Source: GCA-2687025 sp964473525 (lineage in GTDB: Bacteria > Poribacteria > WGA-4E > GCA-2687025). Taken from it: a stretch of DNA of 64,000 nucleotides. A program made the translations under genes and the position numbers. The stretch is taken from NCBI GenBank assembly GCA_964473525.1, contig CAYYPK010000020.1:61610-125609 (forward strand), given 5' to 3'. Shown piece by piece: positions 17,270 through 25,695 of the stretch. Under the pieces are notes generated by a model. It did no database searches, was not told the DNA's origin, and worked only from the letters and a program-made list of their open reading frames with translations. Within the stretch, counting starts at the first letter, position 1, and every line of letters starts with the position of its first letter.

Positions 17270-18709
17270 ATGGCGGCTCTATCATCGGCGCAGCGAGACG
17301 CGCTTCGCCGCCTGCCGTCGGTGGAGTCGGTCCTGTCAGACTCCCGTGTGGATGCCCGGTTGACGTCCACCGCGCGGCTATACGTGCTCTCCGCCGCCCG
17401 CTCGGCCATTGAGGACGCTCGCAGGGGCATCCTCGCCAACCCAGACGGCCCGCGCTGCCCAGAGCCCGCGGCGGTCGCGGACGATGTGCTGCGCTACCTG
17501 GACGCTCCGCGCCCCGGGCTCCGGCGCGTCATCAACGCCACCGGCACGGTCACGCACACGAATCTGGGACGTTCCCTGCTATCCGAGCCCGCCGTTGAGG
17601 CGATGGCGCTCGCGGCCCGTCACTACGTGGATCTGGAATACGACGTCGAAGCCGGACGCCGCGGCCACCGAGACCGGCTCGTCGAGGATGCCCTCGTACG
17701 GCTCACGGGAGCCGAAGCAGCGACGGTCGTCAACAACAACGCCGCCGCCGTCCTGCTGACGCTGCGAGAGCTCGCCGAGGGGCGCGAGGTGGTTGTCTCC
17801 CGCGGCGAACTGGTGGAGATCGGCGGCTCCTTCCGACTCCCAGACGTCATGCAGGCAGCGGGCGTCCGGCTACGCGAAGTAGGCACGACGAACCGCACGC
17901 ACGCGCGGGACTATGAAGCCTCCATCGGCGAGGACACCGGGATGCTGCTCAAGGTGCATCCGAGCAACTTCCGGGTCGAGGGATTCACTGCCGAAGTCGA
18001 GTTGCGCGACCTCGTCGCCATCGGTCGCGCGCGCGGCGTTCCCGTGGTCGAGGATCTGGGCAGCGGCGCCCTACTGGACCTGACGCGCTGGGGACTGCCC
18101 GCCGAACCCCAGGTCAGCGAGAGCATCGCTGCTGGCGCCGATGTCGTCACGTTCAGCGGCGACAAGCTCCTGGGCGGGCCGCAGGCGGGACTGATCGTGG
18201 GCAGGTCCGACGCCGTCGAGCGCATTCGGCGCCACCCCATGCTGCGCGCGCTGAGAGTGGACAAGCACACGTACGCCGCGCTGGCGGCGACGCTCTCCGT
18301 ACTCGAGACAGACGCCCGCCCGGAGCGTTCGCTGCCGATGCTGCGCATGATGACCAGAGACGTCGCGGAACTCGAGGCATACGCGGACACGTGCGTGGAG
18401 CGGTGGCGCGCGGCGTTCGAGGGCCACGCCGATGTACAGCGCGCTGCGTCGACGGCGCAGGTGGGCAGCGGCGCCCAGCCCGCGACACGACTCCCGAGCG
18501 CGGCGGTTACGCTGATCGCGCGCAGCGCGAGCGCGGCGACAGTCGTGGAGATGCTCCGCCGGCTAGATCCGCCCGTAGTAGCTCGCGTCGAAGACGACAT
18601 GGTGTGGCTGGACACGCGCACGATTCCTCCGCGCGACCAGGAAGCGTTGGACGGCGCCATGGACCAGCTTGCGGCAATGCTCGCGGAAGGACTCACCGAC
18701 GCACCATGA
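17270..18709 (+). CDS. selA: L-seryl-tRNA(Sec) selenium transferase
   Basis: A PLP-dependent enzyme of 479 aa that converts seryl-tRNA(Sec) to selenocysteinyl-tRNA(Sec) with selenophosphate. Family landmarks in order are LRRLPSVESVL at the N-terminus, INATGTVTHTNLGRSLLSEPAV, VVNNNAAAVLLTLRELAEG, ISRGELVEIGGSFRLPD-type segments (here starting with V), GTTNRTHARDYEASI, KVHPSNFRVEGFT, VEDLGSGALLDL, and the PLP-lysine motif FSGDKLLGGPQAGLIVG. Length is typical. The stop overlaps the selB start (ATGA). selA and selB together show that the organism encodes selenocysteine; selD and the cognate tRNA are not in this window. Confidence 0.97.
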   Translation: MAALSSAQRDALRRLPSVESVLSDSRVDARLTSTARLYVLSAARSAIEDARRGILANPDGPRCPEPAAVADDVLRYLDAPRPGLRRVINATGTVTHTNLGRSLLSEPAVEAMALAARHYVDLEYDVEAGRRGHRDRLVEDALVRLTGAEAATVVNNNAAAVLLTLRELAEGREVVVSRGELVEIGGSFRLPDVMQAAGVRLREVGTTNRTHARDYEASIGEDTGMLLKVHPSNFRVEGFTAEVELRDLVAIGRARGVPVVEDLGSGALLDLTRWGLPAEPQVSESIAAGADVVTFSGDKLLGGPQAGLIVGRSDAVERIRRHPMLRALRVDKHTYAALAATLSVLETDARPERSLPMLRMMTRDVAELEAYADTCVERWRAAFEGHADVQRAASTAQVGSGAQPATRLPSAAVTLIARSASAATVVEMLRRLDPPVVARVEDDMVWLDTRTIPPRDQEALDGAMDQLAAMLAEGLTDAP

Positions 18710-20640
18710 GCGACGCGCGACACATCATCATCGGCACGGCGGGCCACGTAGACCACGGCAAGACCAGTCTCGTCCGGGCGTTGACCGGCATTGAGACGGA
18801 TCGCCTCGAAGAGGAGCGCCGCCGCGGCCTGTCCATTGAGCTGGGGTTCGCCTACTTCGACCTACCTGACGGCTCGCGCGCGGGCGTCGTGGACGTGCCG
18901 GGACACGAGCGGTTCCTGCACACCATGGTCGCGGGCGCCCACGGGATCGACGTCGTTCTGTTCGTGGTATCCGCACGCGAGGGCGTTCAGCCCCAGACGG
19001 TGGAACACCTCCAGATCGTGGACCTGCTGGAGGTACGCCACGGCATCCTCGTCATCACGATGGCCGATATCGTCGACGAAGAGGAGCTGGAGTTCGCCAT
19101 CGAGGAAGCGCGCGAGACGCTCGAGGGCACAACGCTCGAGGACGCCCCACACGTAGCCGTGTCGTCCACCACGGGCGACGGCATCGAGAACCTGCGCGCG
19201 CTGCTCGTCGATGTGTCGAACCGAGCTGTCGACGAGCAGCCGAGGCCGCGCGGCATACCACGCCTGCCCGTGGACCGCGTGTTTACCATGGAGGGGTTTG
19301 GCGTCGTCGTGACGGGCACGCTGCGCGGCGGCAGCCTCAACGTCGACCAGAACGTCCGCGTGGCGCCCAGCGGCGCGGAGGGGCGCGTCCGCGGCATCCA
19401 GGTCCACGGCGCCTCGCCCAACGCCGCCCACGCAGGGCAGAGGACGGCAGTTAACATCGCCGGCATCGACCGCGAGGATCTTTCGCGGGGCGACGTCATC
19501 ACGACGCCAGAGCTGAGCCACGTCGCCACCAACATCGACGTCACGCTCCGCGTTGTCGGCGATTACCCTCGCGTCGTGGGCCACTGGCTGCGCGCGAGAA
19601 TGCACATCGGCACGCGCGAGGCCTTCTGTCGCGTCGTGCTCCTGGAGGACCGCGACGGAGTGGCTCCCGGCGACGAAGCCACTGTGCAGTTGCGACTCGA
19701 GGAACCGATACCCGTCACGCGCGGTGACCGGTACATCCTGCGGGACGACTCGGTGCAGAAGACGCTCGGAGGCGGGGTCGTCCTCGATCCCTCGGCGGCC
19801 AAGCACCGACGCTTCACGGACGACACGCGGGCGGCCCTCCGCACAATGCGCGATGCGGACGACGACGGTTTCATCGAATGGCTGTTACAGCGCGATGCCG
19901 ACCCGTTCCTGGAGAAGACCCGTCTCGCGCCCTACTTCCCAACGCCGGCCGCTGCCCGCAAGCAGTGGCTGGACGTGCGTTCCCGCGACGGCACGGTCGA
20001 AGAAGCGGGCGGGTACCTCATCGCGCCGGAACGCCGGCTCGCGTTGTGGGACGACCTGCTAAGCCGCCTGCGCGCGTACCACCACGAGAACCCCGTCGAG
20101 GTAGGGCAGGGCGCCGCGGAGCTCGTCGCGTCCCTTGACACGCCGGTCTGCGAGCCGGGCGCCGAGTGGCTGCTCGCAAGGATGGAGCGCGAGGGCGTCA
20201 TACGCCGTGAGGGCAGCCTCGTCAGCCTGAGCGAGCACGAGGTAACGTTCGCCGACGAGGACGAGGACATCCGTCGCGAGATCGAGGACACGTTCCGCGC
20301 GGCGGGAGTGTCGGCCCCTTCTCTGTCCGACGTGGGTGGGTCCATGCCGCCCCGTCGCCTGACGACGGTCATACAGACACTCACTCAGTTGGGAACGCTC
20401 GTCAAGATCGGCGACGACTACTGGATGCACGCCGAGGCCTACCAGGACACGCTCAACCGCCTACGCGAGCATCTGCGCGCGGAAGGGTCTATCGCGATCA
20501 GTGACTTCCGCGATCTCACGGGCGCGACGCGGAAGTACGCCGCCCCGTTCCTCGAGCATTGCGACGTGCGCAACTGGACATATCGCGAAGGCGCCGGGCG
20601 GCGTGGCCGACGCTCCTTCCTCGACGCCGACGGCTCCTGA
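18706..20640 (+). CDS. selB: Selenocysteine-specific translation elongation factor
   Basis: A GTPase of 644 aa from the ATG at 18706 overlapping the selA stop. It delivers Sec-tRNA to UGA codons next to a SECIS hairpin. G1 is GHVDHGKT (residues 13-20), switch I is RGLSIELGF, and G3 is DVPGHERF (about 63-70). EF-Tu-like domains 2 and 3 follow (VFTMEGFGVVVTGTLRGGSL, ITRGDRYILRDDS-type). C-terminal winged helices, the SECIS-binding part, occupy the last 250 residues, ending with IAISDFRDLTGATRKYAAPFLEHCD. The G4 position reads TMAD (118-121), where SelB proteins usually have NKxD or TKAD; the missing lysine is noteworthy but may be tolerated. Confidence 0.97.
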   Translation: MSDARHIIIGTAGHVDHGKTSLVRALTGIETDRLEEERRRGLSIELGFAYFDLPDGSRAGVVDVPGHERFLHTMVAGAHGIDVVLFVVSAREGVQPQTVEHLQIVDLLEVRHGILVITMADIVDEEELEFAIEEARETLEGTTLEDAPHVAVSSTTGDGIENLRALLVDVSNRAVDEQPRPRGIPRLPVDRVFTMEGFGVVVTGTLRGGSLNVDQNVRVAPSGAEGRVRGIQVHGASPNAAHAGQRTAVNIAGIDREDLSRGDVITTPELSHVATNIDVTLRVVGDYPRVVGHWLRARMHIGTREAFCRVVLLEDRDGVAPGDEATVQLRLEEPIPVTRGDRYILRDDSVQKTLGGGVVLDPSAAKHRRFTDDTRAALRTMRDADDDGFIEWLLQRDADPFLEKTRLAPYFPTPAAARKQWLDVRSRDGTVEEAGGYLIAPERRLALWDDLLSRLRAYHHENPVEVGQGAAELVASLDTPVCEPGAEWLLARMEREGVIRREGSLVSLSEHEVTFADEDEDIRREIEDTFRAAGVSAPSLSDVGGSMPPRRLTTVIQTLTQLGTLVKIGDDYWMHAEAYQDTLNRLREHLRAEGSIAISDFRDLTGATRKYAAPFLEHCDVRNWTYREGAGRRGRRSFLDADGS

Positions 20641-20667
20641 CGTCCACGCATCCAGCCACCCCGGTCC

Positions 20668-21048
20668 ATGGAGACGCACATGCCGTTCACGACGGTCGAT
20701 GACATGACTCCCCTGCATCTGATGAAGGGCGTTGAGCTGCGGACGTTCTGGGGCGACAACGTGATGATGTCGTTCGTCACGTTCGAGCCGGACGGCGTCG
20801 TGCCCGAACACGATCACCCGCACGAGCAGATGGGAACCGTCATGGAAGGCGCGTTCGAGCTCGTCATAGACGGCGAGGCGCGCATCGTGCGCGGGGGCGA
20901 CGCCTACCTCATTCCCGGCGGCGTGCGGCACAGCGCGAGAGCGATCGGCGAGCCGGCCGTCGCCCTCGACATCTTCGGGCCGGTTCGCGAGGACTACCGC
21001 GACGCCGCGATTGCCGCAGGGAGTGACCAGGAGCACTCTGATGAGTAA
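20668..21048 (+). CDS. Cupin-domain protein
   Basis: A single-domain cupin of 126 aa starting METHMPFTTVDDM; a second ATG four codons in is also possible. The two cupin motifs are clear. Motif 1, PEHDHPHEQMGTVMEG, holds the His-x-His...Glu metal ligands, and motif 2, GDAYLIPGGVRHSARA, holds the distal His. Cupins of this size bind a divalent metal and act as isomerases, dioxygenases or sensors; no specific reaction can be assigned. It starts 27 bp after selB and overlaps the asparaginase-like gene by 8 nt, so it may be coupled to that gene more than to selB. Confidence 0.85.
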   Translation: METHMPFTTVDDMTPLHLMKGVELRTFWGDNVMMSFVTFEPDGVVPEHDHPHEQMGTVMEGAFELVIDGEARIVRGGDAYLIPGGVRHSARAIGEPAVALDIFGPVREDYRDAAIAAGSDQEHSDE

Positions 21049-21901
21049 GGGAGTCGCCATCGCGACCTGGGAATTCGGGCGAGCGGCCGTCGCGGCGTCT
21101 GGAGAGGCGCTCACCGACGGCGGCACGGCCATGGACGCCGTCGAGGCGGGCATCCGCACTGCCGAGCTGGACCCCACTGAACAGTCCGTAGGATACGGCG
21201 GCCTGCCCAACGAGGATGGCGTCGTGCAGGTGGATGCCGCAGTGATGGACGGTACGGCGATGGACGTCGGGGCCGTCGCCGCGTTGGAGGGTGTGCGTGC
21301 GCCCATCTCCGTGGCGCGCCGCGTCATGACGGACTCCCGCCACGTCTTCCTCGTCGGCGAGGGAGCGGCGCGGTTCGCCCGCAAGCACGGCTTCGCGGTC
21401 GAGGAGACGCTGACCGACGCCGCCCGCGAGAAGTGGGTAGCGTGGCTAGACTGCCCCGACCCGAAGACCGAGGGTCACGACACAATCGGGCTGCTGTCCA
21501 TGGACGGCACGGGCGCGATCGCCGCCGGCTGCTCAACGAGCGGTGTCGGCTACAAGGAAGTCGGCCGTGTGGGCGACTCGCCCCTGGTCGGCTCCGGGCT
21601 GTACGCCGACAACGAGGCCGGCGCGGCCGCTGCGACCGGTCTCGGCGAGGAAATCCTGAAGTTCTGCATGTCGTTTCAGGTCGTCGAATTCATGCGCGCG
21701 GGACTGCCTCCGACGGAGGCCTGCCGCGCGGCCGTCGCGCGCGTCCTGTCGCGGCGGCCGGAAATCGCGGAGCACCAGGCTGCCGTCATCGCCCTCGATC
21801 CGCAGGGCGAGGCGGGCGGATACGCCACGCGGCCGGGCTTTTCCTACGCGGCGTGGACCGATGGGGAAATACAGTATACTGAGGTGGCGTTGGCGGGATA
21901 G
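21041..21901 (+). CDS. N4-(beta-N-acetylglucosaminyl)-L-asparaginase / isoaspartyl peptidase (Ntn hydrolase)
   Basis: A protein of 286 aa from the ATG at 21041, overlapping the cupin gene. The asparaginase-2 family fold is shown by GGTAMDAVEAGIRTAELDPTE, SVGYGGLPNEDG and DSRHVFLVGEGAARFA. The autocleavage site EGHDTIGLL makes Thr148 the nucleophile of the beta subunit. GVGYKEVGRVGDSPLVGSGLYADN supplies the substrate loop, and ATGLGEEILKF follows. The GLPNEDG segment and the DSPLVGSG loop fit the aspartylglucosaminidase branch, which cleaves the GlcNAc-Asn bond of glycopeptides. There is no signal peptide, so it should act in the cytoplasm. Isoaspartyl peptidase activity is the alternative. 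Confidence 0.88.
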   Translation: MSKGVAIATWEFGRAAVAASGEALTDGGTAMDAVEAGIRTAELDPTEQSVGYGGLPNEDGVVQVDAAVMDGTAMDVGAVAALEGVRAPISVARRVMTDSRHVFLVGEGAARFARKHGFAVEETLTDAAREKWVAWLDCPDPKTEGHDTIGLLSMDGTGAIAAGCSTSGVGYKEVGRVGDSPLVGSGLYADNEAGAAAATGLGEEILKFCMSFQVVEFMRAGLPPTEACRAAVARVLSRRPEIAEHQAAVIALDPQGEAGGYATRPGFSYAAWTDGEIQYTEVALAG

Positions 21902-21963
21902 AGGCGTCGCTCGGCGTGGTCGTCTCGTGCGATGGCGCACGCGGCGGCGGGTGGGAGCGCACA

Positions 21964-22785
21964 ATGGCACGGGACGGATCTACCGTCAGCGTCGTCGCGT
22001 TGCTGGCGGCCCTAGCTGTGGTGTGCGCCTGCGCCGTCTCGGCGCCCAGCGAGACGAGGCAGGGCGTTCCAACGCAGGCCGCTATCGCAGCCCAGGGGCA
22101 GTCCATGGGCGAAGGGGCGGTCTACGACCTGTTCCGCACGCGGGAGAGTGCGGGCGGGCGGCAGGCAGACAGTAGCAGGGCCCTTTCCCTTCGCCCCGAC
22201 CGCAAGCTGACAGCCGACGAGGAGGCGAAGCGTGACCTACTCATCCGGCTCGTCGTAGACCCGGATGGCGACGATGTTCCCTTCCCGTCGCGCTACTACC
22301 CGCGAGAGCATCAGCGGATCGCCATGCTGCGGTACCGACGCCGCGCGGCGGCCAGCCTGCTGGGGATACACGTCGCGCACGACTCCATGGTCGCGCCGCT
22401 GGCCGCGTATCTGGCGTCGAGTCGCCCCGTACTGGCGGAGGAGATCTCGGATGTACGTGTCCGGGACCAGGAGCATGCGACGGCTCTCGCGCTCCTGTCG
22501 TCGGAACGCTTGACACGCGACGCGGTGCTGGGAGCGCTGGCGCAGTCGGGTAGCGGCGAGGCGATGTCGGTCATCATCCAGATGGGGGTTGATCCGCAGC
22601 TGGGACGAGAGGCCCGTCGGTACCTTTCACGGCTGGTCGTCCCACACGTCCCAGCTTCACTTCTCCCGCCGTACTCCCAGGACGTGTCGGACGCGGAGAA
22701 GCAGGCTGCCGTGGACCGGCTCGTAGAATGGTGGGAGTGGAAGCGTGGCGATGTCGAGGCACCCCGCCATTTCTCGTCTGACTGA
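21964..22785 (+). CDS. Secreted protein of unknown function, first of a tandem paralogue pair
   Basis: A protein of 273 aa from the ATG at 21964, with a signal sequence (MARDGSTVSVVALLAALAVVCACAVSA) that may include a lipobox-like cysteine. I do not recognise the family. Central features are LTADEEAKRDLLIRLVVDPDGDDVP, then RYRRRAAASLLGIHVAHDSM, then a helical region (LALLSSERLTRDAVLGALAQSGSGEAMSVI) resembling HEAT-type repeats, and VDPQLGREARRYLSRLVVPH. The same sequence order recurs in the next gene, so they arose by tandem duplication. It has no catalytic motif. A CAGTATACTG palindrome at 21872-21881 inside the upstream gene contains a possible -10. Confidence 0.75.
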   Translation: MARDGSTVSVVALLAALAVVCACAVSAPSETRQGVPTQAAIAAQGQSMGEGAVYDLFRTRESAGGRQADSSRALSLRPDRKLTADEEAKRDLLIRLVVDPDGDDVPFPSRYYPREHQRIAMLRYRRRAAASLLGIHVAHDSMVAPLAAYLASSRPVLAEEISDVRVRDQEHATALALLSSERLTRDAVLGALAQSGSGEAMSVIIQMGVDPQLGREARRYLSRLVVPHVPASLLPPYSQDVSDAEKQAAVDRLVEWWEWKRGDVEAPRHFSSD

Positions 22786-22849
22786 CGCTCCGCCATGTCG
22801 CCGTCGGCCATGGCCGACGAGACACCAAGTGAGCGATAGGGAGGCGGCC

Positions 22850-23737
22850 ATGCGCGGGGTAGGCGGTGCAGCGTGTCGGCTGTGCTGCGTGATCTCTGCG
22901 ATTGCGTTGCTTTGCGCCGGCGCGGCCGTCGCCGACGAGGGAGACTGGCGAATGTCGTGGGCGCAATGCGCTGCGGTGGCCGTCGCTCTAATGTGCGTCG
23001 GCCCGCCGGACTACATACCGCCACTCGCGCTGTCGTCCGAAGACGTCCACGACATCGTACCGCACGCGCGTCGAGCCGGCCGGGACGCGGTGACGGCGAT
23101 ATATGCGTTGCGGGGCGATCGCGTGCTGACGGCGGAGGAGGAGGCCCTGCGCGACCTCTGCTTCCGGCTCCTCCTGGACGCGGACGGTAGCGACATCCCC
23201 CTCGCTGGGCATGAGGCGACCGACCGGGATCGCGCTGGCTATCTCAGGTATCGCCGCGAGTTAGCCGCGCGGCACTTGGGCAGGTGGATCGCGCACGATT
23301 CCATCGTAGATGGCCTGGTCGAGTTCCTCGACACCGTGGCTCCGGTCCGACCAGCCGAGACAGAGCCGCAGAGGGTGAGGGACGAAGCCCACTTGCGCGA
23401 GCTGAGTCAGAAGGCATCCGACCAGGCCGCCCGGTACCAAGCGCTTCACGCGCTCGCCGCCTCGGGCAGCGGGGCCTCCGTGCCTGCCATGGCGGGTCTC
23501 CTGACTGACCCGCAGCTTGGAGGGCACGCCTGGGTCTACCTGGCGCGCCTCGTGGACCCGCACATTCGCGCGAGACTGTCGACGTCCCAACGGGCGACGC
23601 ACAGGACTCTATGGGGCATCGGGGCCGAGTCGCCAACCGCAGACCTGGGGCAGCTGGAAGAGCGGCTGTTGTCCTGGTGGGACGAGCACGGTGAGGGCAT
23701 CAGGCTGTCGCGCCAATACGCCGTGGTCTACGACTAG
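22850..23737 (+). CDS. Secreted protein of unknown function, second of a tandem paralogue pair
   Basis: A protein of 295 aa from the ATG at 22850, preceded by ATAGGGAGG. A signal peptide ends near ALLCAGAAVADEG, and a second hydrophobic stretch (WAQCAAVAVALMCVG) follows. It is clearly paralogous to the preceding gene: LTAEEEALRDLCFRLLLDADGSDIP, RYRRELAARHLGRWIAHDSI, ALAASGSGASVPAM and LTDPQLGGHAWVYLARLVDPH align in the same order. The proteins differ mainly at the N-terminus and tail. The conserved HDS and D-x-D-G-x-D-V/I-P segments are the best candidates for a functional site. Function is unknown, and its location is probably periplasmic or surface. Confidence 0.75.
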   Translation: MRGVGGAACRLCCVISAIALLCAGAAVADEGDWRMSWAQCAAVAVALMCVGPPDYIPPLALSSEDVHDIVPHARRAGRDAVTAIYALRGDRVLTAEEEALRDLCFRLLLDADGSDIPLAGHEATDRDRAGYLRYRRELAARHLGRWIAHDSIVDGLVEFLDTVAPVRPAETEPQRVRDEAHLRELSQKASDQAARYQALHALAASGSGASVPAMAGLLTDPQLGGHAWVYLARLVDPHIRARLSTSQRATHRTLWGIGAESPTADLGQLEERLLSWWDEHGEGIRLSRQYAVVYD

Positions 23738-24315
23738 CAGCCGCGCGCTTTTCGCTTACGGGATGCGCGCCGCCTCCCGGCGGCATGGCCGCCCACCCAA
23801 TGCCCTACGAGCTCTCGGGATCCCACAGACCGGATGTCGCGCGGATCCCCTCGCGGGCCAGGGCGACCGATGGTGGCCCCACCTGAACAGCAGCTGCGAC
23901 GCCACCTCGTCGGCGACCGCTCGCTTAGTGGAAGACAACTCGCGCCATGCTGCGTTCGGCCAGCACGTGGGCGCCCGAGATCCCTCGACTCCCTTCGGTC
24001 GCTCGGGATGGCCGCTGCCCAGGCGCGCCCGCGAAGCACAACACAAACCGCGAGAGAACGAACAGGAGTTGCCGAGACTGGCGCAGGTCAGCCGCGTCAG
24101 TCCGACTGACGATCTGGCGCCAGCAAGCGCGTATGCCGTAGGCTGGCCGCAGGCGCGCCATACGGTTCTCAGGCGTGCATGCCGGGGCCGTCTGGGGTTC
24201 GCGCAGCCGACCGGGCGACGTGACACGTGTCACCGGTCGAACGCCCGACGCGTATTCACACACGCGATAGCCCCGCCACGGCGCCGGCGCGACTACAAGA
24301 CTGGAAGGTGCGTCG
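23738..24315. other. 578-bp non-coding gap with a REP-like hairpin
   Basis: This is the largest gap in the window. Frames crossing it (for example minus 23756-24226) are Arg/Pro-rich, lack a ribosome site and resemble no family. A REP-like hairpin is at 23980-24009. I looked for tRNA-Sec and other tRNAs here, because of selAB upstream, and saw none. The end of the gap carries a GGAAGG ribosome site for dacB. Confidence 0.5.
23980..24009. repeat. REP-like palindromic intergenic element
   Basis: ATCCC at 23980-23984 pairs with GGGAT at 24005-24009. The inner CGAC (23986-23989) pairs with GTCG around a CTTCGG-containing loop. The sequence type, a CATCCCGAGCGACCGAAGGG core on the minus strand, resembles dispersed intergenic hairpins found in many environmental bacteria. 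Translated, those give HPERxxG-type peptides. Only one copy was noticed in this window. Confidence 0.55.
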
Positions 24316-25683
24316 ATGCGATACCGCACGTTAGCCGCCGGCGCCGTCTGCATCATGCTGGCGGCGCTCGGGTCGGCAGACACGCTTGAACTGGAGGGCG
24401 CGCCCCCTATGGGCAGCATGCGCCGCGCGCTCGCGCCACTTATCGACGCCCTGGAGGCAGACGGTTTCGGCGTCGGCATCTCGGTCGAGGACGCGTCCGG
24501 CGCCCGCTTCTACGACTACCGCGCTGACCAGCCGCTCGTACTGGCGTCCAACACGAAGCTGTTCACAACTGCCGCCGCCGCCCTTTCCCTGCCGCCTGGA
24601 TTCAGATGGAGAACCGAGGCCAGGCTAGCGGACGATGCCCTGTGGATCATCGGTCGCGGAGACGCGACGTTCCATATCATCGACGGCCACTCGCATCCCG
24701 ACCAGTTCCTGGATCTGGTCGCCGCGGCGCTCAGGGCGCGGAGGGTCGAGTCCGTGCCCGACCTCGTCATCGACGCGCGGTACTTCGACACCGAGTACCA
24801 GCACCCGAACTGGCCTGCGGACCAACTGCGTCGACGCTACGCGGCGCCCGTGTCGGGAATGCCGTACGCGAGGGGACTGGTGCGGATGAAGCGGGGTCGC
24901 TCGTCCGTCTACGCCGCGACGAGCGACCCGGTCGCCACCGCGACGACGTTCCTGGTGAACGGGTTGCGCAGGCGGGGAATCGCCGTAGACAGCGTTCGGT
25001 CCGCCGCGGCGCGGGAGAAGCAGCCACCGGAGTTCGCCGCCATCTATCGGCAGGAGTGTCCATGGCCGTTGGGCCGTCTGCTTCGCGAGACGAACGCCGA
25101 GAGCGACAACTACCTTGCCGAGCACCTCTTCAAGACCCTCGGCGCTGAGTTCCACGGGCGGGGCAGCTTCGAGGGGTCGGCGACTGCCGTGCACGCGGCT
25201 CTGAGTGCCGCTGGCGTCGTGCTGACAGGGCTCACGCAGGTCGACGGATCTGGACTTGCGCGCGCGGAGGAGGGCGGCAACAGAGCGTCTCCCGAGACTG
25301 TGACGTCCCTGCTTCGCGCCATGGCCGCGCACCCGCGCGGCGGCGCCTTCCTGCGTTCCCTCGCCGTTTCCGGCAAGCGAGGGACGCTGCTGCACAGACT
25401 GGACGATGGGCCGCTCGCGGGCCACGTCCACGCTAAGACGGGGTGGATCAAGGGCAGCCTGACGCTGAGCGGCTACATGCGCCGGGACGACGCGCGCGTG
25501 GCCGTGTTCTCCATCCTCGTGAATTACGGCGCGCCGTACACGTACGATCGCCGCCAGGTCGTCATGCGCTTCCAAGAGCAGGTTCTGCGCGCCGTGTGGG
25601 ACCACCTGGAGACGGTCAATACGGACTGGGGGATTCCCCCGGCCCTCGCCCACGCGTTCGACAGTCCATCTGGGGCGAACTGA
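24316..25683 (+). CDS. dacB: D-alanyl-D-alanine carboxypeptidase/endopeptidase (PBP4 type, family S13)
   Basis: A penicillin-binding protein of 455 aa with a signal peptide (MRYRTLAAGAVCIMLAALGSA). It trims or cleaves peptidoglycan cross-links in the periplasm. The three active-site boxes are intact: SxxK as SNTK (Ser78, Lys81) in LVLASNTKLFTTAAA, SxN as SDN in NAESDNYLAEHLFK, and KTG in HVHAKTGWIKGSLTLSGYM. The region between SxxK and SxN is the long insert typical of S13 enzymes (ARYFDTEYQHPNW, YARGLVRMKRG). Length is close to that of E. coli DacB (about 477). It is a single gene facing uvrC. Confidence 0.93.
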   Translation: MRYRTLAAGAVCIMLAALGSADTLELEGAPPMGSMRRALAPLIDALEADGFGVGISVEDASGARFYDYRADQPLVLASNTKLFTTAAAALSLPPGFRWRTEARLADDALWIIGRGDATFHIIDGHSHPDQFLDLVAAALRARRVESVPDLVIDARYFDTEYQHPNWPADQLRRRYAAPVSGMPYARGLVRMKRGRSSVYAATSDPVATATTFLVNGLRRRGIAVDSVRSAAAREKQPPEFAAIYRQECPWPLGRLLRETNAESDNYLAEHLFKTLGAEFHGRGSFEGSATAVHAALSAAGVVLTGLTQVDGSGLARAEEGGNRASPETVTSLLRAMAAHPRGGAFLRSLAVSGKRGTLLHRLDDGPLAGHVHAKTGWIKGSLTLSGYMRRDDARVAVFSILVNYGAPYTYDRRQVVMRFQEQVLRAVWDHLETVNTDWGIPPALAHAFDSPSGAN

Positions 25684-25695
25684 ACGCCGACGCGT

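Noticed and set aside
16171..17439. A 422-codon minus-strand frame opposite trkH
   Set aside because: It is rich in Arg, His, Asp and Glu with no family pattern, lying antisense to a protein with four clear pore-loop motifs.
18862..19806. A 314-codon minus-strand frame opposite selB
   Set aside because: It covers the GTPase motifs in antisense and has no recognisable family.
20638..20667. UGA read-through (selenoprotein) at the end of selB or other genes ending in TGA
   Set aside because: Sequence after each TGA either overlaps the next start (ATGA) or shows no continued family similarity, and no Cys/Sec-type redox motif surrounds the codons.
23738..24315. tRNA-Sec or another structured RNA in the gap downstream of selAB
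   Set aside because: No long acceptor stem, UCA anticodon loop or GGTTC T-arm could be found; only the REP-like hairpin is visible.
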